DNA of 64,000 bases, taken from assembly GCA_029215795.1 (NCBI GenBank), contig JARDYH010000001.1, positions 116,338,533-116,402,532 on the forward strand, given 5' to 3'. Position numbers and translations under genes: made by a program. Within the stretch, counting starts at the first letter, position 1. Each line of letters opens with the position of its first letter. The notes under the pieces are model-generated. The model had not been told where the DNA came from and searched no databases. It saw nothing but the letters and a program-made list of their open reading frames with translations. This stretch comes from Anniella stebbinsi. Its lineage: Eukaryota > Chordata > Lepidosauria > Squamata > Anniellidae. Below are positions 48,749-61,020 of this stretch, piece by piece.

Positions 48749-48912
48749 ATACTTTAAATGGAACTTATTTTAACTCTTTAATGCACACCAAGTAAATCTC
48801 TGTGACATGTGATGATTTCCATGGTTGAAATAATTTTCACATGTAGGCTGTTGAATGTCCTTTGTACACTTATCTGTGAGCAAATGTCACTGAACTCAGT
48901 GGGGCTTACATC

Positions 48913-49351
48913 TAGGGGTGGGCAAACCCACCCGTGTCTGCCTTGTCGGACTCTTACCCTGCCACTGTTTGTCGGCCGCATGAACTTCTTCTGAGGCTTG
49001 GCTCAGCCTGACAGGTGTTTGGCAGCTGTCTGCCCCTGCTGCTGAAATTGAACACTTCACCCCATTGTGTCAATAGGGCTTTTACGGCCATCATTGATGA
49101 GGTGGGAGAAGTGAGCAATTTCCGGAGTTGTGCACACAATGGAGGCTCCAGAAACTGTGTACTGTCCCCCCGCCCCACTGCATTAATGGTGGCTGTAAAG
49201 GCAATTTCATCAGTGGGGGGAGACAGCTGCTGAGCACTCATTAGGGGCCTTGCGAGTGCTCAAGCATGAGTCCGTGCTCATACTGACTGGGTCCAGGGGG
49301 GCAGATGCAGGGGAGGCTGCCAGACTCAGTTGGGTGCTTGAGACATCCCTG
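48913..49351. mobile_element. hAT-like MITE with foldback core
   Basis: The left end TAGGGGTGGGCAAAC and right end GAGACATCCCTG are flanked by CTTACATC (48905-48912) and TTTACATC (49352-49359), a 7-of-8 TSD. The core forms an imperfect hairpin: GGCAGCTGTCTGCCCC pairs with GGGGGGAGACAGCTGC, and TTTTACGGCCATCATTGATG pairs with CATTAATGGTGGCTGTAAAG. Opposing ORFs at 48954-49241 and 49015-49233 mirror this palindrome. Confidence 0.75.
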
Positions 49352-49495
49352 TTTACATCTGAGTAGATTGGCCTGATAGTATGGTTTCCCATCTTTACCC
49401 ACATTGTGCTAACAGATACTTGTGCACTCCTAGGAATAACCATGAAGTGCTTTACTTTCAAAAGCTGAACTTGGTTCTGTTGTTTGGCATGTATA

Positions 49496-50206
49496 GATAT
49501 CAGCACAATAGAATTAGTTCAGAAGTGGTACCTGACACCTGTGAGGTTGGCAAAAATTAACAGAAACCTGGCACCGCAGTGCTGGAGAGGATGTAAAGAC
49601 AATGGAACCCAAATTCACATGTGGTGGGAATGTAGAAAGGTTAAGAAATTCTGGGATAAAGTATTTCAAAAAATAGAATGAATTACTGAGCAAGAGATTT
49701 GTAGAATGCCAGAATTAGCCCTTTTGAATATGTATGTTAAAGAAAACAGTGATAAAAGATAAAGTTTTAATTGGTTTCATGTTAACAGCGGCAAGGCAAT
49801 TGATAGCAACTAATTGGAAGACAGCGCGGATGTTGACAATAACTATGTGGGGAAAAAATCTTTGGAACATAGCGATAAATGAAAAGTTGACACAGTAGTT
49901 AAGAGTCCATAGAGGAAAAAAGAAAAGAGATACCTTCAGAATGGATTAACAAACATATATAGAGTATATGAAAAAATAACCTAACAGGAAAACAATGACA
50001 GATGCATATAAAAATATTTTCTTTTTTAAATAGACTTAATATACCACTAGAGAAAAGAGATAGAGATAATCAAGAAACAATTCAAGCATGGGGAGGGAAT
50101 GGTTTAGGGATGGGATATTGAATACTGTTGTTATTAGTATGTTGTGTGTTGTGATTTTTGTTTTGTTATGGAAAACTTAATAAAGATTCATTTATATATA
50201 AAAAGA
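49496..50206 (+). mobile_element. L1-like LINE 3' end
   Basis: The + strand encodes the L1 ORF2 C-terminus: VQKWYLTPVRLAKINRNLAP, CWRGCKDNGTQIHMWWEC and KVKKFWDKVFQKIE (49508-49680). Degraded sequence follows, then a 3' UTR ending AACTTAATAAAGATTC with an AATAAA signal near 50180. It is 5'-truncated. Confidence 0.87.
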
Positions 50207-50384
50207 ATATCGTCCATAGCAGTATGATAGGAATCATAAAACATTTTTTCTAGTGCTGTCAAAATGATGGTTTTAAAAGTTCCTACAGACACATAATGAC
50301 AATGAAGTCTGTCCCCAAGCACACATAAACCTACATGTAGAGAAATCTGTCATGATACCAAGCCCTCCCACTGAGATGTGACAA

Positions 50385-50460
50385 TAAACAGGTCTGTTGT
50401 GCAATCCACAAAACCTTTAATCAGAGGTCTGCTGTGAAATCCACAAAACTTTTAATCAGT
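50385..50460 (+). repeat. Imperfect 36-bp tandem duplication
   Basis: AGGTCTGTTGTGCAATCC...TTTAATCAG repeats as AGGTCTGCTGTGAAATCC...TTTAATCAG directly after it. Confidence 0.85.
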
Positions 50461-50696
50461 AAATAGACAGCTAACAAAACAAGGCAGTTGCCTTTCAATT
50501 AAATGGATGGTTTCACGTAGTGCCCGACAGGCTTTTACCAGATTCGTCCTTCAGGGAGGGTCTTCAAGCTGCAACCTCTGTTGTGTGGCAAGTCTGGCAG
50601 ACCACCTCCTCTCAATTCTGCCCACTGCTTGACTCTGTGGCAGACTCTGGGATCTGTCAATTCCAATGCTCCCTCCCCCTCTGACAAAGACTGGGT

Positions 50697-51250
50697 GCCG
50701 ATCTACATACGAGGTTTGTGACGTTTTATAAGGGTTATGAAAACTCTTTGGGCCACATGACGCACTCCCTATAACATTGTATATCTGAGGTTTTTTCAGT
50801 TATATACAACGGTTTCACTTTTAATAAATCGTTTTAAGTAAAATAATGTGTCATTCCTTACCGTTTGTGATTCCTGGGGGCAGTGCTTCGTTAACCAGCG
50901 CCCAAATGCTTAGCAATTGATTGGTGGGGAAGAAAGAGGAAGTGGGTGAGTGAACTACAACCCCCACAATGCCTAGCCCTATATTTGCTAGGGTATGACA
51001 GAGGAACAAAGGAGGAAGTGGTGATGAACTACAACCCCCACAATGCCTTGCCCTAAACTCATTGAAAAAACGAAAGAGAAAAAGACAGGGCAGAACAGTG
51101 TGTGACCGCACACACCGCTTTAAAGACTGAAGACTGTTCTCCTGTAACGTGAGTACTCAGTAATGTGGCCTAAGACGTTTTAGAACGCACCTATTTGGAA
51201 TGTTTTAAAATACTTTTTAAAATGTTCCAAAGGACTGTGTAGATCAGCCC
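50697..51250. mobile_element. Probable PIF/Harbinger-like element
   Basis: The left end TGCCGATCTACATACG and right end GGACTGTGTAGATCAGCCC are inverted relatives of the GATCTACACG termini at 59097. The interior holds two ~70-bp direct copies of AACTACAACCCCCACAATGC (50953 and 51023). The exact ends and TSD were not resolved. Confidence 0.5.
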
Positions 51251-51682
51251 TAGGTGGGAAGGAGAGAAGGGGAAGACTATCTCAAAGCCAGCGCCTCCTG
51301 TTAGATAAGCTCCTGGGAGGATTCCTGCTTGACTCCTGGAGAGTTGGAGAATATCCTACCCTGCTTCCTGGCCCAGCTGGTCTTCTTCAGCTTCCGAGTC
51401 CAATTCAGAATCCACACCAGGGAGACTGGGCCACATCCTGACAGAATCCGCCTTTTAAAAACACCTGCTAAAACCTATTGCATTTCTTGGATATACTCCC
51501 AAATAAAATCCTATGGATGTGGCCAACTGTGTGAGTGATACATGTTATTAGGAAATAAACCAGACAAAACTGAGCACAAATAAAACTACATTCATCAAAA
51601 TATATAACTGCAGACACCTGAAAATCACAATATATCTTTGTGAATAAAATATATACAATCATTACTTTATTATCATCAAATA

Positions 51683-51905
51683 ATGAGAACCAGTGTGGTG
51701 GAGTGGATAGAATGGTGGACTTGTTTAAATCCGTACTTAAATCCCTATTCAGCCCTAAAGCTCACTAAGTAATCATGGAAATTTGCTCTGTCTCAACCTA
51801 ACCTATCGCTTCAGGTAACTCTGAAGAGAAAACAGAATCAACCCATGCATTATTCATTTGAGGAAGAGTACAATGCAAATTATAAACAAGTAAATAAATA
51901 AAATA
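51683..51905 (+). mobile_element. tRNA-headed SINE with (AAATA)n tail
   Basis: The + strand starts GAGAACCAGTGTGGTGGAGT, the family's tRNA-like head. It continues with CTCACTAAGTAATCATGGAA, the GCTCTGTCTCAACCTAACCT body and an AAATAAATAAAA tail. It is the most complete SINE in the window. The tRNA-like head is degenerate and not a functional tRNA gene. Confidence 0.75.
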
Positions 51906-53452
51906 TAGATAAGTCACTGAGTTAATAAAAATAAGTCACATTGCAACTTAGTTCAAAACATTGCACCAGAATACCTCTTTTCAATGTTGGACTAATGCTT
52001 TGTGAGATGTCACTGTTCTTGTGAATCTGTTTGTGCCTGTATCCTATCCTCTTGTGTGCAATCAGTCTTTCAGAGTTGGTTCAGGCTTTTGTGGGCCCTT
52101 CGGCAAGTTACCTGAATTGGGACACCTTCACAAAAGACCTTTCCCCAATGAACGCATATTTCTTGGTCACTTCAATGTTCCTTAAAATAGCTTTTCTCAC
52201 TGTTTCCTAACCTAGAAAAGCTGCTAATGGATAAATGTTGCATTGTAATGCAAATCCTGCTAGCAGTTTGGTATTGTAGAAAAATGGGTTTGCTGCATGG
52301 GCAGAGTGGGCTTCTCTCCCAGTGAGATTCCAAATTTCACATCACTTCCATAGTTCTTAAATTAAACCTCCTTCCTTGTTTATTTCTCAAGCACCAAAAG
52401 AGAAACAAGGAAGTTGGATTTATGATTATACCATGTCCAGACCCAACTCAACATTCAAACATCCATGGGCCCTAGATCTGACCCAACTAAATATAATTAT
52501 GCCACCCATCGGGCTATTAGAAAATTAATAATTTTAGGTATATTTGAGTGCACTTTATTTTATTTATTTTTTACTTCTTATTTTAATTTTACTGTGGATT
52601 TCAAGGAAAGGCAATACTTTGATGCTGACTGTTTTACTAAGGTTTAAATGGGCTTGTTAAATTTTCACTGGAGAAACACCACAAAGAATAACTCAGATTT
52701 CCCTTAGCAATACTACCATGCTGCATGTAAAATGTTATAGCATATGGACTGATTAGCATTCAGAAACCGGTGGTGGATAGCTAGAATATAAAATACTTGC
52801 TGCAGTGGAACACATTCAAACATAATAATAGTAGTCCATGGAATAAGAAAGTTCTATGCACACTATATTACAAAATATTAAAGTGACAGCTCAACTTTTG
52901 AGCAAACAACTTGTAAAAGATTTTTGCATTGCACCCTATAGCATACAAATAAGTGTTCCAAGAAGTATTCTTAGGGCTGACCTTAATCTTATGAAAGAGT
53001 AAAAAGTCAAGAAGTTTAGCTGAAGCCAATTTGTGATCTTTACCCTTTAAAAATGAGATTCAGTCGCTATATACATAGATTTTAAAAAGAAACAATCACA
53101 AGGTCATGATTTCAAATGCATATTACTGGTCTAAATCTGCCTCCATTCAAGCAAGTAGTAATTTTATAGATGACTCCAGTGGGAGGAGAGATCATTGGCA
53201 TATACATAGGATTATTTCATATATGTAGAATAGATTTGCTATACAGAATAGAAGACGTTATTAAAAGCAGATTAGCATAAATTCATATTTTACTTCTGGT
53301 ACTTTGGATTTTGGCATTAAGATGTGTAAAAGAATACTCTGCCCCAGTTTGCATGATCACCTTGAAAACCATGATAGCTTGTTTAATCTGCAGTACATTC
53401 CAGCACATGAAGGGCACCATTTGCCTACTTACCTGCCCAAGTGCATCTTGTG

Positions 53453-53580
53453 GTGTCATCTGAACCTGGACAGCATGGCTTATTTGAGGGGAAAACAACC
53501 CTTAAAACCCATGGCCTGTTGGGTTTTTTGAGGGTTGTTTCCCCCTCAAATAAGCCATGCTGCCCAGGTTTGCATGACAC
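53453..53580. mobile_element. Foldback element with ~60-bp arms
   Basis: GTGTCATCTGAACCTGGACA through ATTTGAGGGG pairs with CCCCCTCAAATAAGCC through CAGGTTTGCATGACAC. The short loop reads CCCATGGCCTGTTGGG. AACAACCC words link it to the element at 40331. Overlapping plus and minus ORFs here are palindrome shadows. Confidence 0.8.
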
Positions 53581-53919
53581 AACAAGCCAGGCCCAGGCGC
53601 CTGCCATGTGCCAGCATGCACTATGGGTTGTTTAAGCCTTTGTGTGTGTTTGGGTGGGGGAAATCCTAATAAATCCTAATAAATACTATCAGTGCCAGCT
53701 CAGGAGAATGGGGACAAATGAACCAGCTTGGAGAATTCAGGAAGAATTGCCACAGGGGATGTACCCCCCCCCCCCCATATCCACTGCCTGGAGTGGCCAT
53801 CTGGCAATGCCTAATGGTACAGCCAGCCTTGATTGTTACTCATTTGGTCAATCTGTAATCTTCACCTGAGCATTTTTACGGCCTTTGGGATAGATAACAT
53901 CACTGATAATTCATGCACA

Positions 53920-54805
53920 TAACAGGCTGCCTTATACTGAGTCAGTTCATTGGTCCATATAGCCTTGTATTATGTGGGGCAGGGGCTAGTTGGGTCTGGA
54001 AAGAGGAAACAAAATGCACACAAACTTAGATGGGTTAATAAAATTGGCCACACTTTTTATTGGTTTTAGCTTGAATAGGATTAAGGGTATTGATTCTGTA
54101 ATCAGGAAGCCAATTCCCTCCTCCTGCCCCCCATACCAAGAGTATTGGTGATGGATGGATGTGGTAAGCTTGCAGCTGCCACACTGGGCTGGTCTTGGTG
54201 CCACATCCCCAATATCTCTTAAGGGAATCACCACCATGGGAGAGTGAGGAGTCCAATCCTGTGCCCCCTCACAAATGGATCCAGCCTAATGCCAATCGTG
54301 CCTACATGGTTGTGACATAAAACATTAACAAGTGAATCATTCACAAAGAATTTTCATACAATACAAATCAACCTATTTTCAATAAAAATAATCCATGCAA
54401 CAGGGAAGTCAAAACCCCTACACAGGTGTGCAAGTAAAATTCTTTTCCAGTCCTGTTAACCAGTAACTAATTAACGGCTTTCTAATATTGAAGCCCTGTT
54501 AGAGGCCTGCTGAAATAAACCTTAAGCAGACTAGAGCAAGAATGAAGGTGAATGTTTTCTCTTTGGTGCACCCTGTGGTCCCACCCCCATAAAGCCAATT
54601 AGAGCTCTGATTGGCTTGGCAGGCCTCTCTACTCCAGAAGATAATGGTGCTGTAACCAAGCATACACTTTCTAGCCCTTCCTTCCCACACACCAGATCTG
54701 TGGGACACCACAAATTTCGGCTTTCTTTAAGTGGGGAACTCTGTCAACATTAATTGGCAGTGGCTTTCCAGGGCTTCAGACAGGAGTCTTCCCAGTCCTA
54801 CCTGG
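53920..54805. repeat. Lizard interspersed repeat split by a ~760-bp insertion
   Basis: The outer halves 53920-53970 (CTGCCTTATACTGAGTCAG) and 54735-54805 (ATTGGCAGTGGCTTTCCAGG, CCTACCTGGAGATGCTGGAG) belong to one repeat, partly seen also at 21065. The inserted 53972-54735 segment reads on the minus strand toward AACCAATAAAAAGTGTGG, a polyadenylation-type signal, so it may be a retroelement LTR or 3' UTR. A GTGGGG word lies at both junctions, but I could not prove it is the TSD. Confidence 0.5.
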
Positions 54806-54955
54806 AGATGCTGGAGACTTTCTACATGAAATTTCTATTGTGTCATCTGCATCTGGTTGTGCAAGTTCTTTGTCTAGGCTGTTTCTCTAAGCTGTTTAAG
54901 TTCGCACTATCCATTAAATTTGGCAGCATTTCTTACTAGTAACAAATCCACCATC

Positions 54956-54981
54956 AACACACACACACACACACACACACA
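54956..54981. repeat. (CA)n microsatellite
   Basis: Thirteen uninterrupted CA units. Confidence 0.95.
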
Positions 54982-56321
54982 TATTTCTAGAGGATTTTAC
55001 TGATTTTCTTAATTTTAGAAAATGTAGATTCGGGGTGGGGAAACTTTTCTGGTCTAATGGCCTGATTACCCCCACTCCCACACCAAACTGATGGCTGTAT
55101 GATACTAGGGGTGGGGCCTCACCCTGAAGTCCCATCACCTGCACCAATGTCATCTACTCCTTTCCTTCCCATTTTATCTTTCTCTGTGCATAGAGAAAGG
55201 TACTCGGCCAGTGCTTCGAGGAGCAGCTCCTCTAGGCAGCGACTAGTCAAGTGCCTCCTTCGTACACTGTGCTGAGTCAGGCACAGAGAACAGCAGAGAT
55301 TCCAGTTCTTTTTGGGTGGTGAATGAAGGGGGAATCACCATTGTTATCCTGGATCAGTGATCAGAAATATTAACTGGGATTCCTCTCCCCTCATGGTAGC
55401 TTGAAAAGGGGAATCCCCATGGAGAGAGGAGGAGCTTGGGAGGAAAACCTCTGCAGGATGGGGAACTTCCACAGACTATGTAGGTAATTATAGCTTTAAG
55501 TGTGCCAAACTGCTCATTTGACCATATGCTCAGAAATCTGAGAATCGTAAGCACAAGTATCTAACTCATATTTGTGGAGAAAAAATGGTCAGCTTTTGTT
55601 TAGTGAACATTAAAATTGGGAAACCAACAGGGGCTTGTGTGAAGTTTGCAGGGTCAAGGACATGTCCAGGTTGCCTGACCCTCTTTTTCAGAGGCTTCAT
55701 CTTCCACATCATATATGTTCCATATGTCCTCTGATTTATTTCTTCCACCATTTCAAAACTTTCTATTTTTGTAAAGTATATAATCTAGATTTCACATCTG
55801 GAATAAATTAAGAAGCAGTTAGAAATTATAATTAAATGCAAGCACAGTTTCCTGATGTAGTACAATGTATTAAATTGAAAGCTTGTGAAAAGGACCTTCT
55901 AATTTTTGTCTTTTGTGCAGTACCTAGTTATGTAGCTGTTGATTAAATAATCAGGGTTATTGTTATGCTTGATCAGATTAACATAGAATTTGAAGATGTG
56001 TTGTTATGGAATTTGCAGCTCTTTTAGAACCTGTCTATGAGAAACTAAGAGCTCAGTAGTTAACTCTATTTTTATTTTATTTTTATTTTGGTAGCATTCA
56101 TTTAAAATAACAGTGTATTTCAAATATATTCCTAGCAGCTTCTCCTACATCACGTACTATCTTTTCATCCATCTGTCTGTCTATTGTTATGAATGCAGGC
56201 TTGACCATTCCATTTGTTGAGCTGATTATTGGCTAGTAGTTTACAATGGCTAGGAGATAGTTGGAAAGTCCTCTGGAAAGTTTGAATGGAGAACTACATT
56301 AGTGGAGCAGGTGACATCCTC

Positions 56322-56324
56322 TCC

Positions 56325-56396
<72 letters not shown>
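56322..56396. repeat. (GT)n-(GA)n compound microsatellite
   Basis: About 13 GT units are followed by about 23 GA units with one A insertion. The ORF over it is meaningless. Confidence 0.95.
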
Positions 56397-56397
<1 letters not shown>

Positions 56398-57085
56398 GAA
56401 GCAGTTTGGAACAGACAGAAAGAGGCACTGAATAGTACAGTTGCAGAGAGAGAGAGGAGCTTCTTCCTAAGAACTGTTGTGGGGCAGTGAGTTTACTATA
56501 GTGATGGATGAGAAATCTGATCCATTTATAATGGATTTACCCAGTTCACACCTCCTGAGCCTTTCAGTGAGACAAGACAGAGTTGTGTTTTGAAATCTGC
56601 ATTTTTATGAGCTTTCTGATGCAGCTCATCTTGGGGGGAAATGTACACAAAAATGCACATATTAGGGAAAATTGCACAATACATGCATTTATTTGAAAAG
56701 AGTGTGCACAGAACAGCATTTCACAATTTGAAGTACTTGGGGAAAATGTATACATTACTGTGTACATTATGAAAAAGAGTGTATGAATCTCTGTAAGTTT
56801 TTTTTAAAAGAAACCTCAAGCTTTATATGGAACCAGGACAGAACAAGCTTAACCAAAAAAAATATAATCTCAGTGAGATCAAGATTTATAGATGCATCCA
56901 TCCCTTGTCTATTGCTTGCTATGAGCTCTGCTCTTTGCTTCTACTTATGCTCTTCTTGAATATTTGTAGATAAATCCAATATTATAAAAAAGCTATAAGA
57001 CGCAGTGATCTCTCCTATTGAAGGAAGCCCTGGTGCTACCCTGGAATGTCTCAGTGTCACCTCTTGAAGTGGGGAACACATAACA

Positions 57086-57086
<1 letters not shown>

Positions 57087-57117
<31 letters not shown>
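57087..57117. repeat. (CA)n microsatellite
   Basis: About 15 CA units ending in CACGTG. Confidence 0.95.
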
Positions 57118-57120
<3 letters not shown>

Positions 57121-57867
57121 GGGGGCAGTGTGCCTGCTTTGTGGCTTTTTTCCAAACCATTTTTACCTGAGATAGGTAAACATGAATGGAAATAGCTACT
57201 GTTAAATTTAGCAACTTAAATTATTACATCTATCACATCACATTGTTTACCTTGTGGAATTGTAAATGCAAACCTATTCCTGGAAAGGGACCAAATCTGT
57301 AATTTTCAACTAATTGTAAGAAGCAGTCCTGACTCCAGTACTGTCAGCATAGTTTCGTTGTGGTGATATGATGATGATTATTATGTCAAATGCAATCAAG
57401 AATGCAAGCCTTGAACTGACAAGAGGCTTAGTTGTTTGTAAAATTTCATGTTTTCATGTAATGTTTGGTCTCCTATTCCAGTTGGGTATACAAGAAGACT
57501 ACTCTAAATGTGCCATTTAACTCATTCTGAAACTGAGGAAGATATTGTTTGTTGTTACTTCATAATTTTGACATAATATTTTCCTTCCTAGAATTTAAAA
57601 GCAATTACTTAATTTCTTTCTTTGACTAGATATGCATACACTTGTCTCCTTTTTGTGTTATTGCACAGAATCCTACTCACAAAGGACAAAGAAGATGTAG
57701 CTCACCCATTTAGTCCTCACTTTAACACAAATGGTTTGCTTCTTCGTGTGACTAACACGTGAAGGGGATATTGGATCAATAAAATAAATATGATCTCCAA
57801 AAATGGGGTTGGAATGATTGATAGGGCAGCTGATTACACATTATGAGAAAAAGGTCCTTGTTTGTCA

Positions 57868-58095
57868 AAAAAGAGGACAAAAAGGCTACAGGATTGCACA
57901 AAAATTGCATATGCTAATTTATGCATATAGATGCATATTTAGAAACACTATATTCAAATAGAAATACAGGACATCTCACCACAGTGGGGAAGACTGTGAC
58001 CAGGTGCTAATGGTAGATGGACAAGTTCTAGGCCCCCTCCTCATGGAAAACAGAGGACCTTCAAATAGATGGCAGTTCTCTGTAAAGTAGAATAT
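57868..58095 (+). repeat. Unclassified AT-rich repeat, copy B
   Basis: Inverted relative of 46195-46445. Shared words are TTGCACAAAAATTGCATATG, CCACAGTGGGGAAGACTGTG and ACCAGGTGCTA. Confidence 0.75.
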
Positions 58096-58839
58096 TTGAC
58101 GACCCTAAACTGACTATATGCCAGATACCTTCTTTCAGTAATGGTGGTCATAAAAAAAATGCAATACACAAAGGAGACAACTCCTAGTACAGAGCAAGGG
58201 GAACAGCCTCACACTTTCAAAATCTGAAATGAGCTGCAACCCCCCCCCCAAAAAAAAAACAACCCAGCCTGTGTGAAAGCAGAGGCCAAGTAGATAGTGA
58301 ATGGAACTGTGACTCAAGGCTCAGTTTCACAGCTCAGCATTCTTAAAGGAAAATTAATCCTGTCATGTCACACACTGCATGCTTTTGAAAAGCTAAGAGC
58401 ATTACCAAAGTAAATTAAACATCGTAAAGGATGCAGTTACTAACATGCCCATCAAAGGCAGGTTGCCACCTGAAGTGGGGATCCGTCGCCACCTCCCTCA
58501 CAATCTGCCTGTCTGCCTACCTGCCCACCACACAGCTCCTGAGGGCAGAAAGACCTTACAGGCAGAACGCTGGCGAGGCGGGCACGCATGTCCGTGCCAG
58601 GAAAAGTAAGCCAGCTGGCCAGCAGCCAGGCAGCTAGGATGAGCTGGGTTGGGAGGCGCACGAGCGAGCAAGTGGGCTGTTTCTTGGTCCTGCTGGCTGC
58701 CGTGCAGGACCAAGAAGTGGCAGAACCTTTGGAGGGGGAGAGCGCCACTCTCCCCATACTCTGCCACCTGCTGGCCTGCTTCCTACTGCTTAAAGGTAGG
58801 GCCAGCACTGGTTACTAAACATCCTTTTAAAACACGTAT

Positions 58840-58993
58840 CTAAACAAAGGAACCCAAGGTGGCGTACATAATTCTCCTCTCCATTTTATCCTCACAATAA
58901 CAACCCTGTGAGGTAAGTTGGGCTGAGAGTCCATGACTGGCTCAAAGTCACCCAGTGAGCTTCCATGGCCAAGTGGGGACTAGAACCCAGATA
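58840..58993 (-). mobile_element. tRNA-headed SINE, interrupted by a hAT transposon
   Basis: The SINE body (CCAAGGTGGCGTACATAAT, CATTTTATCCTCACAATAAC, CAAAGTCACCCAGTGAGCTT) runs to 58993. It resumes after the hAT with CCTAGTCCAATACTACACCA (63330 on), the complement of the tRNA-like head. The hAT at 59002-63321 split it at TCCCAACT. Confidence 0.85.
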
Positions 58994-59096
58994 TCCCAAC
59001 TTAGGGTTGCCATATGTCCCGGAAAACTGGGAATGTCACAGATTTCAAGACATTCTGAAATGTCCCGGCCGGTCAGTCACAAATCCCGGATTCCTG

Positions 59097-59818
59097 GGCA
59101 GGATCTACACGTCGTTGTGATATCGCGCCATTTCGCTGGATGTGCATTCCGAACCCTGTCGATTCACATGACGTTTGTGTTAAAGCGTTATGTTGTGCAT
59201 TTTATGGGCTCCTTTTTTTTCTCCCAAAAGAATCCTTTAATCTGTTTTAAATCGCTCTGAATGTCTTAGTGTGCCTCGTTCTAGCGTTATTTCCTGCTAC
59301 TCCTTCTTCCCTTCTTTGTGATAACTTCCGTTTCTGGTCTCCCTTCTTTTCCCTCTTAGCCAATCATTTTGAAAGTTCATTTTAGGCGCGCAGAGCAACC
59401 CTCTCCATGCTTCCCAAGCCGCCCTGCGAGCTTTGCTCCCCGCTCAGTATGGACCAAGCTCTGCTTGCACCCTCGCTGCAGCCGCAGCCCTTTAATCCTG
59501 GCCGGTCCTGGGGAGGGAGGAGGGAGGGGTATAAACAAAAGCCAGCGATCTGGAGAGGGATTTCCCAATCACTGGGTTTCGTTTACAGCTCTCTCCCCTC
59601 CCCCTCCCCCCGGGACCGGCCAGGATTAAAGGGCTGTGGCTGCGGCGAGGGCGCGAGCAGAGCCTCCGACGTTTGGTATGCATCACTGATACGCAAAGTA
59701 CCACACAAAACACTTAGAAGAAACGGACGGGAAACAACAGTGTGGCGCGTGACGTAATATTGTGTGGGGGGGGGAAATTCGAGAGAACGCGCATCCGCAA
59801 CGACGTGTAGTTAGGCCC
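59097..59818. mobile_element. PIF/Harbinger-like element nested in the hAT
   Basis: The ends GGCAGGATCTACACGTCG and CGACGTGTAGTTAGGCCC form an inverted repeat (CTACACGTCGTTG exact). They are flanked by CTG on both sides (59094-59096, 59819-59821), which fits the 3-bp target duplication of this superfamily. The core carries a ~100-bp-arm imperfect foldback (59458-59663, GCAGCCCTTTAATCCTGGCC and its complement). It is CpG-rich and non-coding, and it mimics a CpG island. Confidence 0.78.
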
Positions 59819-60344
59819 CTGGTCCGGCTGGGCAATACAGAGAGAGAGAGAGGAGAGCAGAAAGCACTGGGGCACTAGGACCCAGACAAAGAGAAGCACC
59901 TGAGTTATTCCTCCTCCTCCCCTCTTCGGAGGCCGGATGGTGCTTGGCTTCCTCAGCCACCCGACTCATGAGGAGGAGCCATGGCTGCAACCAGCACGCC
60001 TTCTTCCACAGCCCGCCTTTTCCCAAAGCAATAGGTGCATGCAGGGTTCTCGCGTGCCTTGTCCAGAGGTTTGGCACGAGATTCCAGCCTCTTCCTCCCT
60101 CGGTTCAGCCAAGGACTTAAGGTTGGTAGAGTTTTTCCCTTCCTTCCTTCGCTCTGGGACAATGTGGCTGACTGCCCAGTCCCTCCTTTTTTAACCCACC
60201 AAGCTAACATGTTTAAAAGGCATTTCCCTCCTCCCTTTCCCCCCCTCCCAAATGGATAGCCCTCCTGTAGTTTGTCGTAGTTAAACAATAACAAAAATAA
60301 ACCTGTTAATCTTCACAATAATAAAGATTCTTGTGGCACCTTAG

Positions 60345-60546
60345 GCTACACATACTTGGGAGTAAACCCCATTAAACTCAAAGGCAGAATATAGCAAACC
60401 TAATGTGCAAGAAAAATCAGGCATTTAACATTCTCCCATTGAACCCAATGAGATCGTAGAACCCTATACATGTTTGCTCAGACATAAGTCCCACTGTGTT
60501 CAATCAGTCTTACTCCCAAGTAGGTATGCATGGAATTGCAGCCTTA
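60345..60546. repeat. Short interspersed repeat nested in the hAT
   Basis: Contains GGAGTAAACCCCATTAAACT and, further on, AAGTCCCACTGTGTTCAATC, CTTACTCCCAAGTAGG and GGAATTGCAGCC, the same family as 24840 and 25440. Confidence 0.65.
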
Positions 60547-61020
60547 AAAGTACTTAACTTTGGTTGGATCATGCCTTAAGTTTAATTTGGGCTGTGTGTG
60601 TGTGGGGGGGTTGCCTTTTAAATATGTCTAAGAAAATCAACATTATTATCATTGTTGTTGTTATTTACAATTCATTTTGATCTTGTCAGCTGGTGGCACA
60701 GAACAGTCTATATTCTGCTAGAGCCACCACTTGAACACGAAGTAGATGGCTGCTTTGGGGTTAAACAATATATTTTAATATTAATATTGGGCAGTTAGGG
60801 TGGGGGTAAGTCTACATATTGAATTCTCCTCTAGCTTTTGAGAACTAGTGGAGAAATGAAATTTAGTGTCATTTTTCTGTTTGATTGCTTAAATTGTTCT
60901 TTGCCTATTATTTATTTGCAGATGCTTACGTACTTTAGGACTGTTTGTCATTTAAGGCCTAAAAGCCTGGAAATCTGTTTGGGGAGAGGGAGAGAATGAG
61001 TTTCTGTGTGTAAAGGAAAA

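Noticed and set aside
51683..51790. tRNA gene candidate
   Set aside because: The tRNA-like head belongs to a SINE with an A-rich tail. The anticodon arm and cloverleaf are not preserved.
59350..60260. CpG-rich block as an alternative dystrophin promoter
   Set aside because: It lies inside a hAT and largely inside a nested Harbinger-like element. The internal dystrophin promoters I know of are in other introns.
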